Below the pieces are notes generated by a model. It made no database searches. It saw only the letters and a list, made by a program, of their open reading frames with translations, and was not told where the DNA came from. Both the position numbers and the translations under genes were made by a program. Shown here piece by piece: positions 44,821 to 55,095 of a stretch of DNA of 64,000 bases (position 1 is its first letter; each line of letters begins with the position of its first letter). The stretch spans positions 196,001 through 260,000 of the forward strand of contig JAVLUZ010000346.1 in the NCBI GenBank assembly GCA_036768485.1. Direction: 5' to 3'. The stretch comes from Mermis nigrescens (lineage: Eukaryota > Nematoda > Enoplea > Mermithida > Mermithidae).

Positions 44821-45533
44821 CAGTGTTTTTTTGTACTCGGCAAAGATTTTTCCTCATGCACAAAGATTTTTGGAGAATATAAAAATTGCAAAAAAGGTCT
44901 GAAATTCGCAAAATTTTGAGCGCTTCGCGCCGAAATGAGTAATTGTGAGTTCTATATATCTTTATAATGACATAAATTGCGTTTCAAAAAGAAAAGTGTC
45001 AAATTTTTGGCGCTTCGCGCCGTTTTAACACAATTCTTAGTAATTTTTGCCCTTAGAGACCCAGAAATTAGTTAAAACACACTACCAAAAGTCGAACAAC
45101 TTTGTTTTTACCACATTAAAATCGCTACTGTGCCATATTATAGTACCCAAAAATTTGTGTATACAAAATGTACAAAGATTTTTGGGAAGACAAAAACTGT
45201 AAAAAGGTGTAAAATTCCCAAAAATTTTCGAAATGAGTAATTTTTTGTCCTATATATCTTTATTATAATGCCAGAAATTGCATTTTGAAATAATTTTTTA
45301 GCGCTTCGCGCCGTTTTGAGACAATTTTTAGTAATTTTTGGCGTCAGAAACCCAGAAATTAGCTAAAATACACTACCAAAGGTCGAAAACCCTGTTTTAC
45401 CACACTAAAATCGCTACTGTACTATTACTATAATATAATACCTACACAAAAATTTGATTGTACAAAATGTACAAGGACTTTTAGGGACCATCTTTGTACA
45501 TGGATATACAGACGGACCTTGTTAAAAACACTG
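44821..45533 (+). mobile_element. Family C hAT element with 8-bp duplication
   Basis: CAGTGTTTTTTTGTACTCGG to GACCTTGTTAAAAACACTG. Flanks GTACATAG (44813-44820) and GTACACAG (45534-45541) match 7 of 8. Internal dimer layout as in 25980-26734. Confidence 0.92.
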
Positions 45534-45541
45534 GTACACAG

Positions 45542-46239
45542 TAGACACACGACATACAACAAGTACAAAGATGGCGTTGAAATTTCGAGTAAACAAAGAC
45601 ATGCCTTCAAGTGTGAGACATGTAGGAATAAACGTGTGGCTTTTTCCTTAAGTGTCTGGTCATTTTCGCGATCGCTAGTGATTCATTCATAGTCGAACTT
45701 TTCTAAGAATGGAAACAGATGCGGAGCGGGTACAATGCTTAGATGAGTCAGCTTTTGTTATTAATACATGGTTGCTTGCTGTTTATATAGTCAAAGTTAC
45801 TGTTGTGAGCATATTTTTAACAAGACTTAAGGTGACTTGAAGATAAATTGAGCTAAATGGCGTCGTCTGAGGATAGTTACATATATTGCACATTGTCTAA
45901 GTTTTAATGCGATTAAAAAACTGCTATGAAATAAAGCTTCGGCCCTTTGGCCTTTTTTCCTCCTTGCTTCGGCCGAAGCCGAAGCTTCGGTCGTTCTCTG
46001 GATGGCACTGAAGGTTATTATATAAAAGCTTTCCATCAAGTCCTACGAACTGCAGCAGAAACAGTTGAGATTTAAGATTTATGATCCATTGAGACTTATG
46101 TGTTACACAATTACAAACTGAAATTATTTTAGGGCATCTATGATTCAATTTAGTAGCTAATCATATTCTTACTTTTCTGATTTCCAAAAGATATATTGCA
46201 AGCTTCCTATAGAACTGTGCTGACAACGGGTGTTAGTGG
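45542..46239. other. No gene; short palindromic patch
   Basis: CTTCGGCCGAAGCCGAAGC at about 45966 is a compact palindromic cluster with no other context. The remainder is AT-rich and unremarkable. Confidence 0.45.
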
Positions 46240-46481
46240 CATAGGTTTACAAGATTAGGTCGGCAGGAGAAGGCAATCCCAAAAATTCCGAAACAGTTAA
46301 TTTGACGTTCACCATTTTTTTGCTGTTTTAACGATCAAAATGGTCAAAATAGCCTATAAAACGTTTTTCGTGTTGATATCGCATTTTAAAAGCATTTTTA
46401 GTCCATTTTGACAGAACAGTGCCTATCCGGCATACCCTTCAGGGGTAATATTCCTCCCTCATCCCCCGTATGTGCATGTAG
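46240..46481 (-). mobile_element. Family D MITE, perfect 8-bp duplication
   Basis: CATAGGTTTACAAGATTAGG to GTATGTGCATGTAG. GTTAGTGG at 46232-46239 and 46482-46489. Confidence 0.9.
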
Positions 46482-47091
46482 GTTAGTGGATTTATTATTC
46501 TTCAGAATTTAAAACCGAATTGATGGGATGTAGCAACAGAAATCAGGCCAGATCTAATGATTGATTAAATGTGTTTGCTGCTTTTTTAACGATAGCTAAT
46601 GTAAAAACCGTCTGAAAATTCGGTAAGCTGCTAGATTTTTTCAGTCATGTACATATAGAATGAAATGAATGACTTAGCTTCTTCCTCTCTGATGACCTCG
46701 CCTGTTTATATGCTTTTCACGTGTTTTCTGTGCATGTTTTTGTATATAATCTTGCCTACTTCTTCACGCTTTACTTAGACTTTTGCGCCTTCGTAAAACT
46801 GTCACATATCTCTAATAATCTAAGTTTATAAGGTATATTTGTGCTGTTTCCTGGCGTCTTTCTGCACTTCGTTTTTCTATTTACTTATTTATTATATTTA
46901 TTTTCATTGATTTATTTATTTATTTTATTCTGTTTTATATTTGGTGCCGCCCCACCCATAACTCCCATCCCTAGATCAAACGTATGGTTGGTGGGGATGT
47001 GATACCCCTGCTAAATATATGATTTGGGTCGGCGATGATGCTTTTCGCGAGCATCTTGCGTGATTATCATCTTTCCGCGTTACTATCGCAG
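46482..47091. other. No gene; dispersed repeat end and AT-rich DNA
   Basis: 46682-46712 repeats the CTCTCTGATGACCTCGYCTG element of 24591. From 46850 there are TTTATTTATT tracts. A pyrimidine-rich tract just before 47091 serves the following exon. Confidence 0.5.
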
Positions 47092-47627
47092 GTATCTAAG
47101 AAGAAGTCGCGCGTGCACAATATTTCGGACGACTCTTCTACAATCGACGTTGCCCGAAATCGCGGCGGCGCCGCCGTCGGTCTCAAATCAATCGACAGCG
47201 TCAGTGACGTCATCAGTGAAACGCCCGTTTTGTCAAAAACGTCCGCCTTAGCCGGAAAACAACGCGACTCGGTGAAAAGTTGGGCAAACGTCTGGCCTGC
47301 CGGCGTGAAATCGCGCGACGACAAACGCGACAGCGGCGTCGCCGCCGCTGTTAATCGAAAATTTATCGATGACGTCATTAGCGAAACGCCCGTCGCACAA
47401 AGAATGATCACAGCCGCGTGCAAGCAGCGCGACGCGGCGAAAAATCGTGAAAACGTTGCGCCGGCCGCCCAAAGAGCGCGCGACGACAAACGCGGTGGCG
47501 TTGCCGATGACGCGTTCGAATCGGCGGCCAGCCGCGACGAAAAGCTTCAGGCCGTACGGCATGCGTTGATGGAGCAAAAATGTTTGAACGTCCGACAACG
47601 GGCTGCGCCGAGAGATGCGCAAAATGA
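47092..47627 (+). CDS. Exon of unrecognised basic repeat protein
   Basis: A 536-bp exon between TTACTATCGCAG (acceptor, ending 47091) and GTAAGT (donor 47628). It is strikingly G+C- and CpG-rich in an AT-rich region. The 178 codons contain two diverged tandem units of about 57 residues: DVISETPV...GKQRDSVKSWANVWPAGV..RDDKRDSG and DVISETPV...CKQRDAAKNRENVAPAA..RDDKRGG. It ends QRAAPRDAQN. The composition (Lys, Arg, Asp, Ala) suggests a largely unstructured protein. It leaves two bases of a codon, matching the entry phase of exon 54689-54864. If the frame instead starts at ATG 47035, translation reads MMLFASILRDYHLSALLSQ upstream. I recognise no domain. Confidence 0.6.
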
Positions 47628-47696
47628 GTAAGTTAAAAATCAAACATCTGCTTACACGTCATCTGTGGGGGTTTTTACCCCCTCCCAGCCCCCGCC

Positions 47697-47958
47697 ACGC
47701 GTGGGCGTGGGGGTATGTGTGCATACGCCCCAGAAGGCCAAATACCCCTTCCCCCAGAAACCAAAATAACCCCCCAAAATTCAGTTTTCGAAATTTTTCT
47801 TTGTTTTTTTCGCAATCTTTTGATGCCAATGGATAATGCTCGATTAGAACTATGAAAAAAGGTGTGTTTTTGCCATACCTCTATTTTTAAGACCCTTTTT
47901 TGACCTTTGAAAAACCTTGCACCCCGTCCTTAGAGTTGTGGTGCTGCCCACCTATGCT
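47697..47958 (-). mobile_element. Family A MITE, minus orientation
   Basis: CACGCGTGGGCGTGGGGG to GTGCTGCCCACCTATG. The flanks do not match well. It begins about 70 bp after the exon's donor. Confidence 0.8.
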
Positions 47959-47989
47959 CCCCACCCCCCGAAAAAATGTTTTCACGCCC

Positions 47990-48445
47990 CCCGGAAGTCT
48001 CTATTTCCTGAAATTCTCCAAAAAAATTGTAGAACAGTCGCTGTTTTAGGCATTTTTCGCTATCTGTTTGCTCATGTGTCGAAATTTCGGCGATTCGTGC
48101 CATTTACTCATTTTTCGTCCATCTTTTGTTTAATTTGTTCAATTTCTTTCTTTTAAGCTTTTTCAATTTTTTAAGCAAAAAAATTGAGCATCGTCAGAAG
48201 CGACTCAAAAACGATGCTTTTGATGCGTGTCCATATTTTGGGGCCAACAGGCACTTTATTATTTCACCCAAACTTTCTTCAATTTCCGTGTTGTGCTTGT
48301 CTGATAAGCGACCTTCAGTTTGTGGCCCGAAATTGCTACCTGCATATAGCCTAAAAATGCAATTTTTCCGAAAAACAGGGAGAGCTGTAGCAAATTTTCG
48401 GCTTCGATGGCGTAGAACGGCCGACTTATAGGATGGGATTATACA
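47990..48445 (-). mobile_element. Family B fragment then family F fragment
   Basis: AATTTCGGCGATTCGTGCC and GAGCATCGTCAGAAGCG are reverse family B blocks, ending GTGTTGTGCTTGTCTG at about 48304. CCCGAAATTGC...GGCTTCGATGG to 48445 is family F-like. Confidence 0.6.
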
Positions 48446-48695
48446 TGGGCAGCAACAAAATTTTGGTGAGGGGGTATGCAAGATTTTTCAAAGGTCCAAA
48501 ATTGGTCGCAAAAATGGTGGTAAGGCAGAAAAAACCCAATTTTTCAACGTCTCTCATCAAGCACTATCAATTGGCATCAAACAATTGCGGAAAAAAACAA
48601 AAAAATTAAAAATTGAATTCTGGGGCTTATTTTGTTTTTTGGGGGGGGGCCAAACTCCCCCAAACCCGAATTCCCCCCCCCGCGCCCACGTGTGA
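48446..48695 (+). mobile_element. Family A MITE
   Basis: ATACATGGGCAGCAACAAAA to CGCGCCCACGTGTG, with the CTCATCAAGCACTATC core. Confidence 0.75.
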
Positions 48696-49440
48696 TGGGG
48701 ATCCCCGCCCTTTGTTACGTATATGGTCATTGTAAGTAGGTAGCTGCTTTTGTAGATGGGGGCATAGTTGGCCGTGTGCGGTGGCTTTACGATCTAGACC
48801 TTACATGGAACAAGCAAGAGGGGTTTCGGGATCCCCAACCAAATTTGGTCGCCCTTCTATCCCCCAAATACGCAAAATTTTAAACCCTCCTTCCGATTTT
48901 AGGCGAAAATTTGTGTTTTTTATAAAGACTATTTTCAGGTATTAGTTTGCCATGTTTAGGTCCTCTATCCCCCCTCCAAATCGTTAGGGCCCCCAACTAA
49001 TGTTTTGGGCCTTAACATGTATGGTAGGACTAGTCGGCTATTTTTTATGATGGAGAAATCGACTTTTCATTTTTGGTCCAAAATGACAAAAAAGCAACAA
49101 AAATGGCCAAAAATCGAAATTTCTCTTTGCAGAAAATCGGAGGGAAGGGGCAAGGGTAAAATATCTGAATTTCAGGCGTTTTATGAAGATACCCCGTCTC
49201 TCTGTCAGGCAAACATGTATATAACAGTTCAAAGTTTTGGTGGGGGAAAGTAGCCATTTTTAGGCCAGAGTTTGGGGTAAACGACATTAGAATTTTGGCA
49301 AAAAGCGCCAAATAAAAAATCCTAAAAATAACCAAAAATCGTGACTGAATTTTTTCCCAAAAGGCATGGCAGGGAGGTAAAAGATCTGAACTTTGGCTAC
49401 CGGCTTTTGTCAGGGGGTAGACTGTCCTTGAGGCCATCAT
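48696..49440. mobile_element. Decayed family F-like copies
   Basis: Three G-rich, CCCC-rich pieces (CCTTTGTTACGTATATGG; TAACATGTATGGTAGG; CATGTATATAACAGTTCAAAG) separated by GGCCAAAAATCG blocks. Family F by composition; ends are not definable. Confidence 0.5.
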
Positions 49441-49489
49441 GTGCGTTAATGTGACGAAGTTTATACGCTTAATGAGTTCTCAACCAGAC

Positions 49490-49600
49490 ATGTGCAGCAT
49501 GAGAATCTCGGGGCAGAGGTTGAGGTTTTAAAGTGCCTTTTGGAAGACGTAAAATGGGATAAAATTTTTGTAGAAAAAATAAATAAAATTTTTAATAAAA
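49490..49600 (+). mobile_element. Family B left end fragment
   Basis: CAGACATGTGCAGCATGAG and AAAGTGCCTTTTGG only. Confidence 0.55.
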
Positions 49601-49733
49601 AAGCCATTAAATGTTTTGATCTCCCTTGATTTTTTGGGGAAAAGAGAATTTCTTGGCCGTTTTTAGCAGTTTTAAGCGTTTTTGAACCGAAAATTGAGCT
49701 CATTAACCCCCCTCCTTAAAGTGGCAATGGACC

Positions 49734-49933
49734 CATACATGCACATACAGAGGGGTGAGAGGGGTATTACTACCTCTCCGCAGAAGATTCCAAATGTTGG
49801 GTAATGTCGAGCAGTTTTGGCCAAAAATAATGTATTTTTGAGCGATTTTGACGCAAAAATCGCCAAAAACGTGAAGAGTACTGTAGTAAAAATCCTCTGG
49901 TCTCCCTGGCCAACCTGACCTTGTGCATCTGTG
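49734..49933 (+). mobile_element. Family D MITE with 8-bp duplication (200 bp)
   Basis: CATACATGCACATACAG to CTTGTGCATCTGTG. Flanks AATGGACC (49726-49733) and AGTGGACC (49934-49941) match 7 of 8. Confidence 0.9.
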
Positions 49934-50004
49934 AGTGGACCCCTCCATACATGATCTTGGAGGGAGAGGGTTACCCACTAAAAAAAATAAAAGTTTCAAG
50001 CCCA

Positions 50005-50640
50005 ACAAAATTTTTCACCCCCCCCCAGAATTGGCGATGTTTTGAAAGTTCCAAAAATTTTCTAAAAATTTGTAGAAAATATTCTTTTAAGCGTGCTTAG
50101 CTATTTATTTTTCTCAAAAGTGCCTAATTTTCGGCGCTTTGCACCATTATACTCATGTTTTGACTATATTTCCTCCATTTGTTCCGACTTTTCGATTTTT
50201 TTCGTAATTTTTTTATGTTTTTATGCTCTAGAAAGACAGGGCATCATCAAAAACGCCGAATAACGATGTTTTTGAAACGTACTTATCATGTTTGGACACA
50301 AAAAAACTTTATATGTAATTTCACCCTCGGAATTCCCATGCTGTGCAAGTATGGACCCACCCGAAATTTCGAGCCGTAACATGTATACATAAGTGTCCAA
50401 AACATTGTTTTTTTGCCTTTTCTGACGATGCTCTATCTTTCTAAAGCATAAGAAACGGAAAATTTTGAAAAAAATCAAAAAATCGAAAAATTGAATAAAA
50501 AACAGTTAAAGTATGTCGCGAAGCGCCCAAAATTTGCTCTTTTTTGGGCAAATAGATAGCTAACTACGCGTAAAACAGCACTTTTTCTACTGATTTTTTA
50601 TTGCGAATTCTGGCGGTGTAAACTTTACTGAGGGAACTCA
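50005..50640. mobile_element. Two family B pieces, head to head
   Basis: 50005-50350 is family B reversed (TTCGGCGCTTTGCACC; GGAATTCCCATGCTGTGCA). 50395-50620 is forward (CCAAAACATTGTTTTTTTGCC; GTCGCGAAGCGCCCAAAATTTG). Confidence 0.65.
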
Positions 50641-50952
50641 TACCTGGCCAGTCAAAGTTTCAGCCCGAAAAAGTATGGGCTCTCAAAGAATGATTGGTCT
50701 CTAGTTGGGCTGAAAAACAGTTAGATAGAAACATACAATTTTCTTTTGATTTTTCACTCTCACATGTTTTCAAAATCAGCCCTTTCAATTGAACCCTTCA
50801 GCCCGTCCAGCTTTTGTGTTAGCCCGTTCCATGGACAATAAGGGATGGGCTATTGCCCTGGTGCCCAGGTGAAGTGGAACTTCCACCCAACAATATCATG
50901 TATCGTCTCACTCAACCGCACATGAAACGGCTGGATTTAGGGTTAGAGTCAT

Positions 50953-51240
50953 GCATTTACAGCATGGGAATCTGGGGGGTCAGACCCATAAATTTTTCCA
51001 AAAAGTCCTTTTTTTTGGCTAAAAACGACGGGTACACGTCCAAAACACTTGCTCGCCTTTTTCTAGAACATAAAAATGTTAGAGAAATCTCGAAAAAATT
51101 GTGAAAATTGTGTAAATATAGTCACAAAATGTGCTATAGCGCGAAGCGCCGAAAAATTTTATATTCTTGAGCCAAAAATGAGCTAAAAACGCCTAAAAAA
51201 GGCACAACTTTTACCAATTTTTACAAAAAAAATTGACCAT
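50953..51240 (+). mobile_element. Family B element
   Basis: CATGCATTTACAGCATGGG to the AAAAAATTGACCATTCTGG block, with TAGCGCGAAGCGCCGAAAAA near 51140. The right tip is absent because the next copy follows directly. Confidence 0.75.
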
Positions 51241-51258
51241 TCTGGTTGGAAGTCGCAG

Positions 51259-51647
51259 CATACATGCACAGCATGGGAACTCTGGGGGGTTGAAACCTAA
51301 AGTGCCTTTTTTGGGGCCACAAAATGGCCGGTACGCGTTGGCGTTTCTGACGATACTCTATCCTTCTAGAGCATAAAATCATAAAAAATTTCGAAAAAAG
51401 TCGAATAAATTGACCAATATATCGCTTAAAACATGAATATATGGCGCGAAGCGCCGAAATTTGGCGATTTTGAGCAAATAGGTAGCCAAAAACCCTTAAA
51501 AAGACTTTTTCTACCAATTTTCAGATAAGTTTAGGAAACTTTTGAAAAATCGTCAATTCGGGCGGGGGTGAAAATGATTCTGCGGGGGTGTGAAAAATGA
51601 TTCTGCGGGAGGTGAAACCCCCAAAACCCCCCTCAAAATCATGTATG
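51259..51647 (+). mobile_element. Family B element with 8-bp duplication
   Basis: CATACATGCACAGCATGGG at left; reverse-complemented right end CATACATGATTTTG, so CATACATG is a perfect terminal repeat. Flanks AGTCGCAG (51251-51258) and GGTCGCAG (51648-51655) match 7 of 8. GGCGCGAAGCGCCGAAATTTG at about 51442. Reference copy for family B. Confidence 0.92.
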
Positions 51648-51655
51648 GGTCGCAG

Positions 51656-51890
51656 CCATTTTGCGGCGGGTCAGTTGCCATTCTGAGGGGGTAAACCCAC
51701 CCCCCCCAGAACACATCTGTTGAGAGTCCTTGGCCGTCTCTAGGGGCGATGACCTGCAGCTTTTGTCCAAAGAACACTAAAAATTGACAAAAAAAGGCCA
51801 AAATTCCCAAAAAAAAATCAGGGCGGGGTCAAAAATGATCTGGCATTGGGGATACAATCAACTTTGGAAAAGGGATCCCCTATTAATCCC
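51656..51890 (+). mobile_element. Family F-like element
   Basis: GCGGCGGGTCAGTTGCCATTC, the AAAAATTGACAAAAAAAGGCC block and GGATCCCCTATTAATCCCTT. Worn ends. Confidence 0.5.
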
Positions 51891-51909
51891 TTAAATTTAT
51901 GGTTTCAAC

Positions 51910-52606
51910 CAGTCCCGTATCCGGAATTTTTTCAGAGGGGGAATCGCAAATTTTAAAGTTGGATATCTCGAGAACTATTTGGTGATAAGATAGAATAAAG
52001 GCATTCTTGAACATTTCTCGACGAGCTCTATACACTGGCGAAGAAGAATTTCTTTGAAATCCTAAAATTTTTAACTTTTTCTTGATAATCAAAGTCGAAA
52101 TCTATCGTTCAAACTGTCAGCATAACTGATTTCATATCATTCAATTCATTGAAAAGCTCTTCAACTTTTGTATTTATACTCGATCTTTGTATTTCAGAAC
52201 AAAAAGAAAGAAAAAAATACTCTGGCGCCAAGCGCCGGAAAAAATTTGACATATTCGCGATGTCTAACTTAAGTTTGAGCAGTTTTGAGCGATTTAGAAG
52301 GCAAAAAGCGCACATAAACAACAAATCCGGCGCAAAACGCCAAAAATATTTACGTTTTCTGCCATACTTAATTTCGCATCTCTTTGGAGAGATGAAGTGT
52401 AATAAATTTAATTTCACGGATAATTTTATCTCGGGAAAGATTTTTAATACACAATAAACAGTATTTGATTAAATTAATGGCGCGGCCGAAAATTTGAGCA
52501 TCTTCACGCTTGGAAACGCCGAAAACCTATACAGCTCCATATCTGAAAATTCTGCAAACAATTTTAGGGGGAATTCCCCCCGTTCACCCCCTCGGATACG
52601 GGCCTG
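51910..52606 (+). mobile_element. Family H element with 8-bp duplication (697 bp)
   Basis: CAGTCCCGTATCCGGAATTT at left; reverse-complemented right end CAGGCCCGTATCCGAGG. Flanks GTTTCAAC (51902-51909) and GTCTCAAC (52607-52614) match 7 of 8. It carries GGCGCCAAGCGCCGG near 52225 and CCGGCGCAAAACGCC near 52330. Confidence 0.9.
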
Positions 52607-52825
52607 GTCTCAACCGTAGATGCACAGCATGGCCGATCCGGGGGGATCGAGAAATTGTAGTGCGCTAAAATAGCGTTAAAATTACGTTATTACACAATTC
52701 CCTGCAATTTGAAGCATTTTTATTATTTCGGCCTTCATTTTGCCTCATTTTCCCCACAAAATTTTGCATTTTGAGGGGTCTAAAAACCTCTTTAAACCAT
52801 CACGTGGATGTCTGATCTCAACTGC

Positions 52826-53300
52826 TACAGTGTGGTCGTGGCGGCGAGCAACAACGATTCGGTGGCTAGTTCGCGCCTACCGGCCAGCGTCGTCGCCGAG
52901 CGTTTGAGCGACCGCTGTTCGCAGGCGTCGGTTTTTCATGCACCTGGAGGCGTCAGCGCGGGCGAACAGCAGCATCAGCCAATAGGAAAGGGCGTAGGCG
53001 GTCAGCGGCCAATGGGAGACGACGTGGCCAGTCGCCAGCCATTGGGAAACGACTCGGCTTGTCGCCAGCCAATGGGAAACGCCGCGGGCGGACTTCGACA
53101 AATGGGAGGCGGTGCTGGCGGGCAAAAGCCAGTAGGATACGGCGTGGGAGCGCTTCAGACCAATAGGAAACTGCGTGGGCGAACAGCAGCCACGCCCACG
53201 ATTCGATGCGCTGCACTTTACCGCCCACGCGAGAAATTCTGCGTTGGACGTCGATCGATTAAATAATGCCGCCGACCAATGGCGCGGCAGTAATTCGAAT
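52826..53300 (+). promoter_or_regulatory. GC-rich island with 30-bp CCAAT minisatellite
   Basis: About 475 bp of CpG-rich DNA in a very AT-rich region. CCAAT or variants (CCATT, CAAAT, CCAGT) recur at 52979, 53009, 53039, 53069, 53099, 53129 and 53160, a period of 30-31 bp, with consensus GCCAGCCAATGGGAAACG. Another CCAAT is at 53276, and CCACGCCCAC boxes lie at 53191 and 53223. The pattern suits an NF-Y-type CpG-island promoter. A plus frame of 152 codons (52808-53266) runs through it as ten-residue QPMGNxxxxR repeats, so it could instead be a coding minisatellite. It lies in the intron between the exons at 47.6 and 54.7 kb. Confidence 0.5.
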
Positions 53301-53304
53301 TCGC

Positions 53305-54300
53305 AAAACAATGAGCTCGTACATACTTTGATTAATTAATCAATTAATTTGCTAATCAATCCATTTATTATCAATTAATTAAATTCGTTGTGAGCGAATT
53401 AATTATTTCGAAAATGATATTGCTGGAATTATCTACTCGCCACGAATATTTACGCTTTAATAAGCTTCTAGAGCTTGTTAGGGTTACACTATATCTTTAA
53501 TACGTCGGTCCTATTTCCGCCCACGCATGACCGACGTGTTAAACATATATATACCTTAACAAGCTCTATCATCCTATGGAGCATATTAAAAACGTAAACA
53601 TTGCTTTGATTAAGTCTAATTGATTAGTTAATCAATTTGCTGTTGATTAATCCATTAAATTATTTATTAATTAATCAATTAGTTTGTCGGTAAATTAATT
53701 GTTTCAGCATTGTATAAAGCTTTTTTTATGATTAAATATTAAATTTGTTAGTTAAGTAATTAAGTTGTTAATTAAATTATTAAATACTTAGTTTGTGAGT
53801 GAATGAAATATTTCCGGAATCGATCAGCCCGAATCAACTGAATATTAATCGAGTATAAATTCGGAGCTCGTTTATACGTACTTTGATTGACTTATTGGTT
53901 AAATACTTAAATGAATAATCTGTAATTAATTACATAGTTATTTTTTAATTAATTAATTTATTGTTTGTAATTATTTAAGTACATAGTTTTCGGATGAATC
54001 ATTTTCGGAATTGATCAGTCGAAATTGATCAAGTATTACTCGATATTAAAATTCGGAGTTCTTTTACTTTGGCTGCTCCGTTAATTAATTAATTAATCAA
54101 TTGATTAATTTGTCGATCAATTATATATTTCGAAAATTGATTAATTCGGAATCATTCAAATAGTAATCGATCCTTATCTAGTTCGGAGCTCGTTCGTCCT
54201 TTGATTACTTCTCTAATTAATCAATTTGTTAATTAATTAGTTTGTAAGTGAATTAATCATTTTAGTGATAGATCAACCCGAAATTGATCATGCGTTTTTT
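53305..54300 (+). repeat. AT-rich diverged tandem repeat
   Basis: Five or so irregular units containing GAGCTCGTTYRTACGTACTT-like, TTGATTAATTAATTAATC-like and TTTCGGAATTGATCAGTCG-like blocks at about 53310, 53590, 53865, 54058 and 54187. Inter-unit spacing varies from about 130 to 280 bp. Confidence 0.7.
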
Positions 54301-54688
54301 ACATAAAAATTTAATAATAATAAATGACGAATATTTTTTAAATGGATAGGTCGAAATACAATAAGTAAGCAAAGTAGATCTTCATAGTGTGATTACGTGA
54401 TTGGATCATTAATTTATACACTATGTAATTATTCGTTTAATTGTTTAATTTTTTTTATTTTGTCATAATAATTCTAATAACATTTAAACGATCAGTTGTT
54501 TTATTAAATTTAATGAAATTGTATTTTTAATTAATGTATATTGAAAGTTAATATTACTATGTATGTACATACTTCAATTAAATGTTTTGATTTAGGTATT
54601 TTATTTCACATTTTTATGTTTTTATTTACTTGTGTAATTATTGAATATTCTAATTTTTTATTTAAATTTTCTATTTCTATACAAAAAG
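54301..54688 (+). other. AT-rich intron sequence before an exon
   Basis: No repeats recognised. It ends in a pyrimidine tract TTTTCTATTTCTATAC and acceptor AAAAAG. Confidence 0.5.
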
Positions 54689-54864
54689 TATATTTTTGGA
54701 GGAAAAAAGTTTAACTGATCGAAATGCGCCGAAAAATATCGCCGATGGTGACTTGACCGCTCGACGAGAATTAATGACTGAAATGACTTTTTCGTCCGAA
54801 ACTTCAATTGACTTCGAATCGAATTTGGGTGTGAATTTGAGACAATTTTTTGACCAGTTTTATG
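54689..54864 (+). CDS. Exon 2 of the unrecognised plus-strand gene
   Basis: A 176-bp exon after the acceptor at 54688, closing at TATG|GTAATT (donor 54865). One base completes the codon split after 47627. The frame then reads EEKSLTDRNAPKNIADGDL, TARRELMTEMTFSSETS and IDFESNLGVNLRQFFDQF. Third-position use and composition differ from the surrounding AT-rich DNA, supporting coding. It leaves one base of a codon, exactly what exon 59525-59649 needs. No domain recognised. Confidence 0.55.
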
Positions 54865-55095
54865 GTAATTTCATCAAATTTTAAATAATAAGTATTAGGG
54901 GTGGACCGGATCCAAAATTTTTGAAAATTCCGGGTCCGGATCCTAGGCTTTCCAAATTCCGGATCCGGATCTCAACAAATTAAAATTTCGGATCCGGGTC
55001 CAAAGGTACCCTAAACTGTCCATTAATTATTTATATCTGCTGTTATATTACATTATTGTATTCATTCTTTTCAGATAAGATGAGGCTGGTAACGT

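Larger units (their letters stand above)
43951..44910. repeat. 490-bp tandem duplication
   Basis: AATATGAAGAAAA...TTGCAAAAAAGGTCTGAAATTC occurs at 43951-44440 and 44441-44910 with about 95% similarity by eye. Each copy includes a possible terminal exon and the left end of a family C element. The second family C is complete and the first is cut by the duplication junction. Confidence 0.85.

Noticed and set aside
47067..47643. Two minus-strand frames of about 130-140 codons
   Set aside because: They mirror the G+C-rich plus-strand exon; only the plus strand has matching splice sites and phase continuity.
52877..53311. Minus-strand frame of 144 codons through the CCAAT ladder
   Set aside because: It is a shadow of the 30-bp repeat; the repeated SHWLAT motif is the antisense of CCAATGG.
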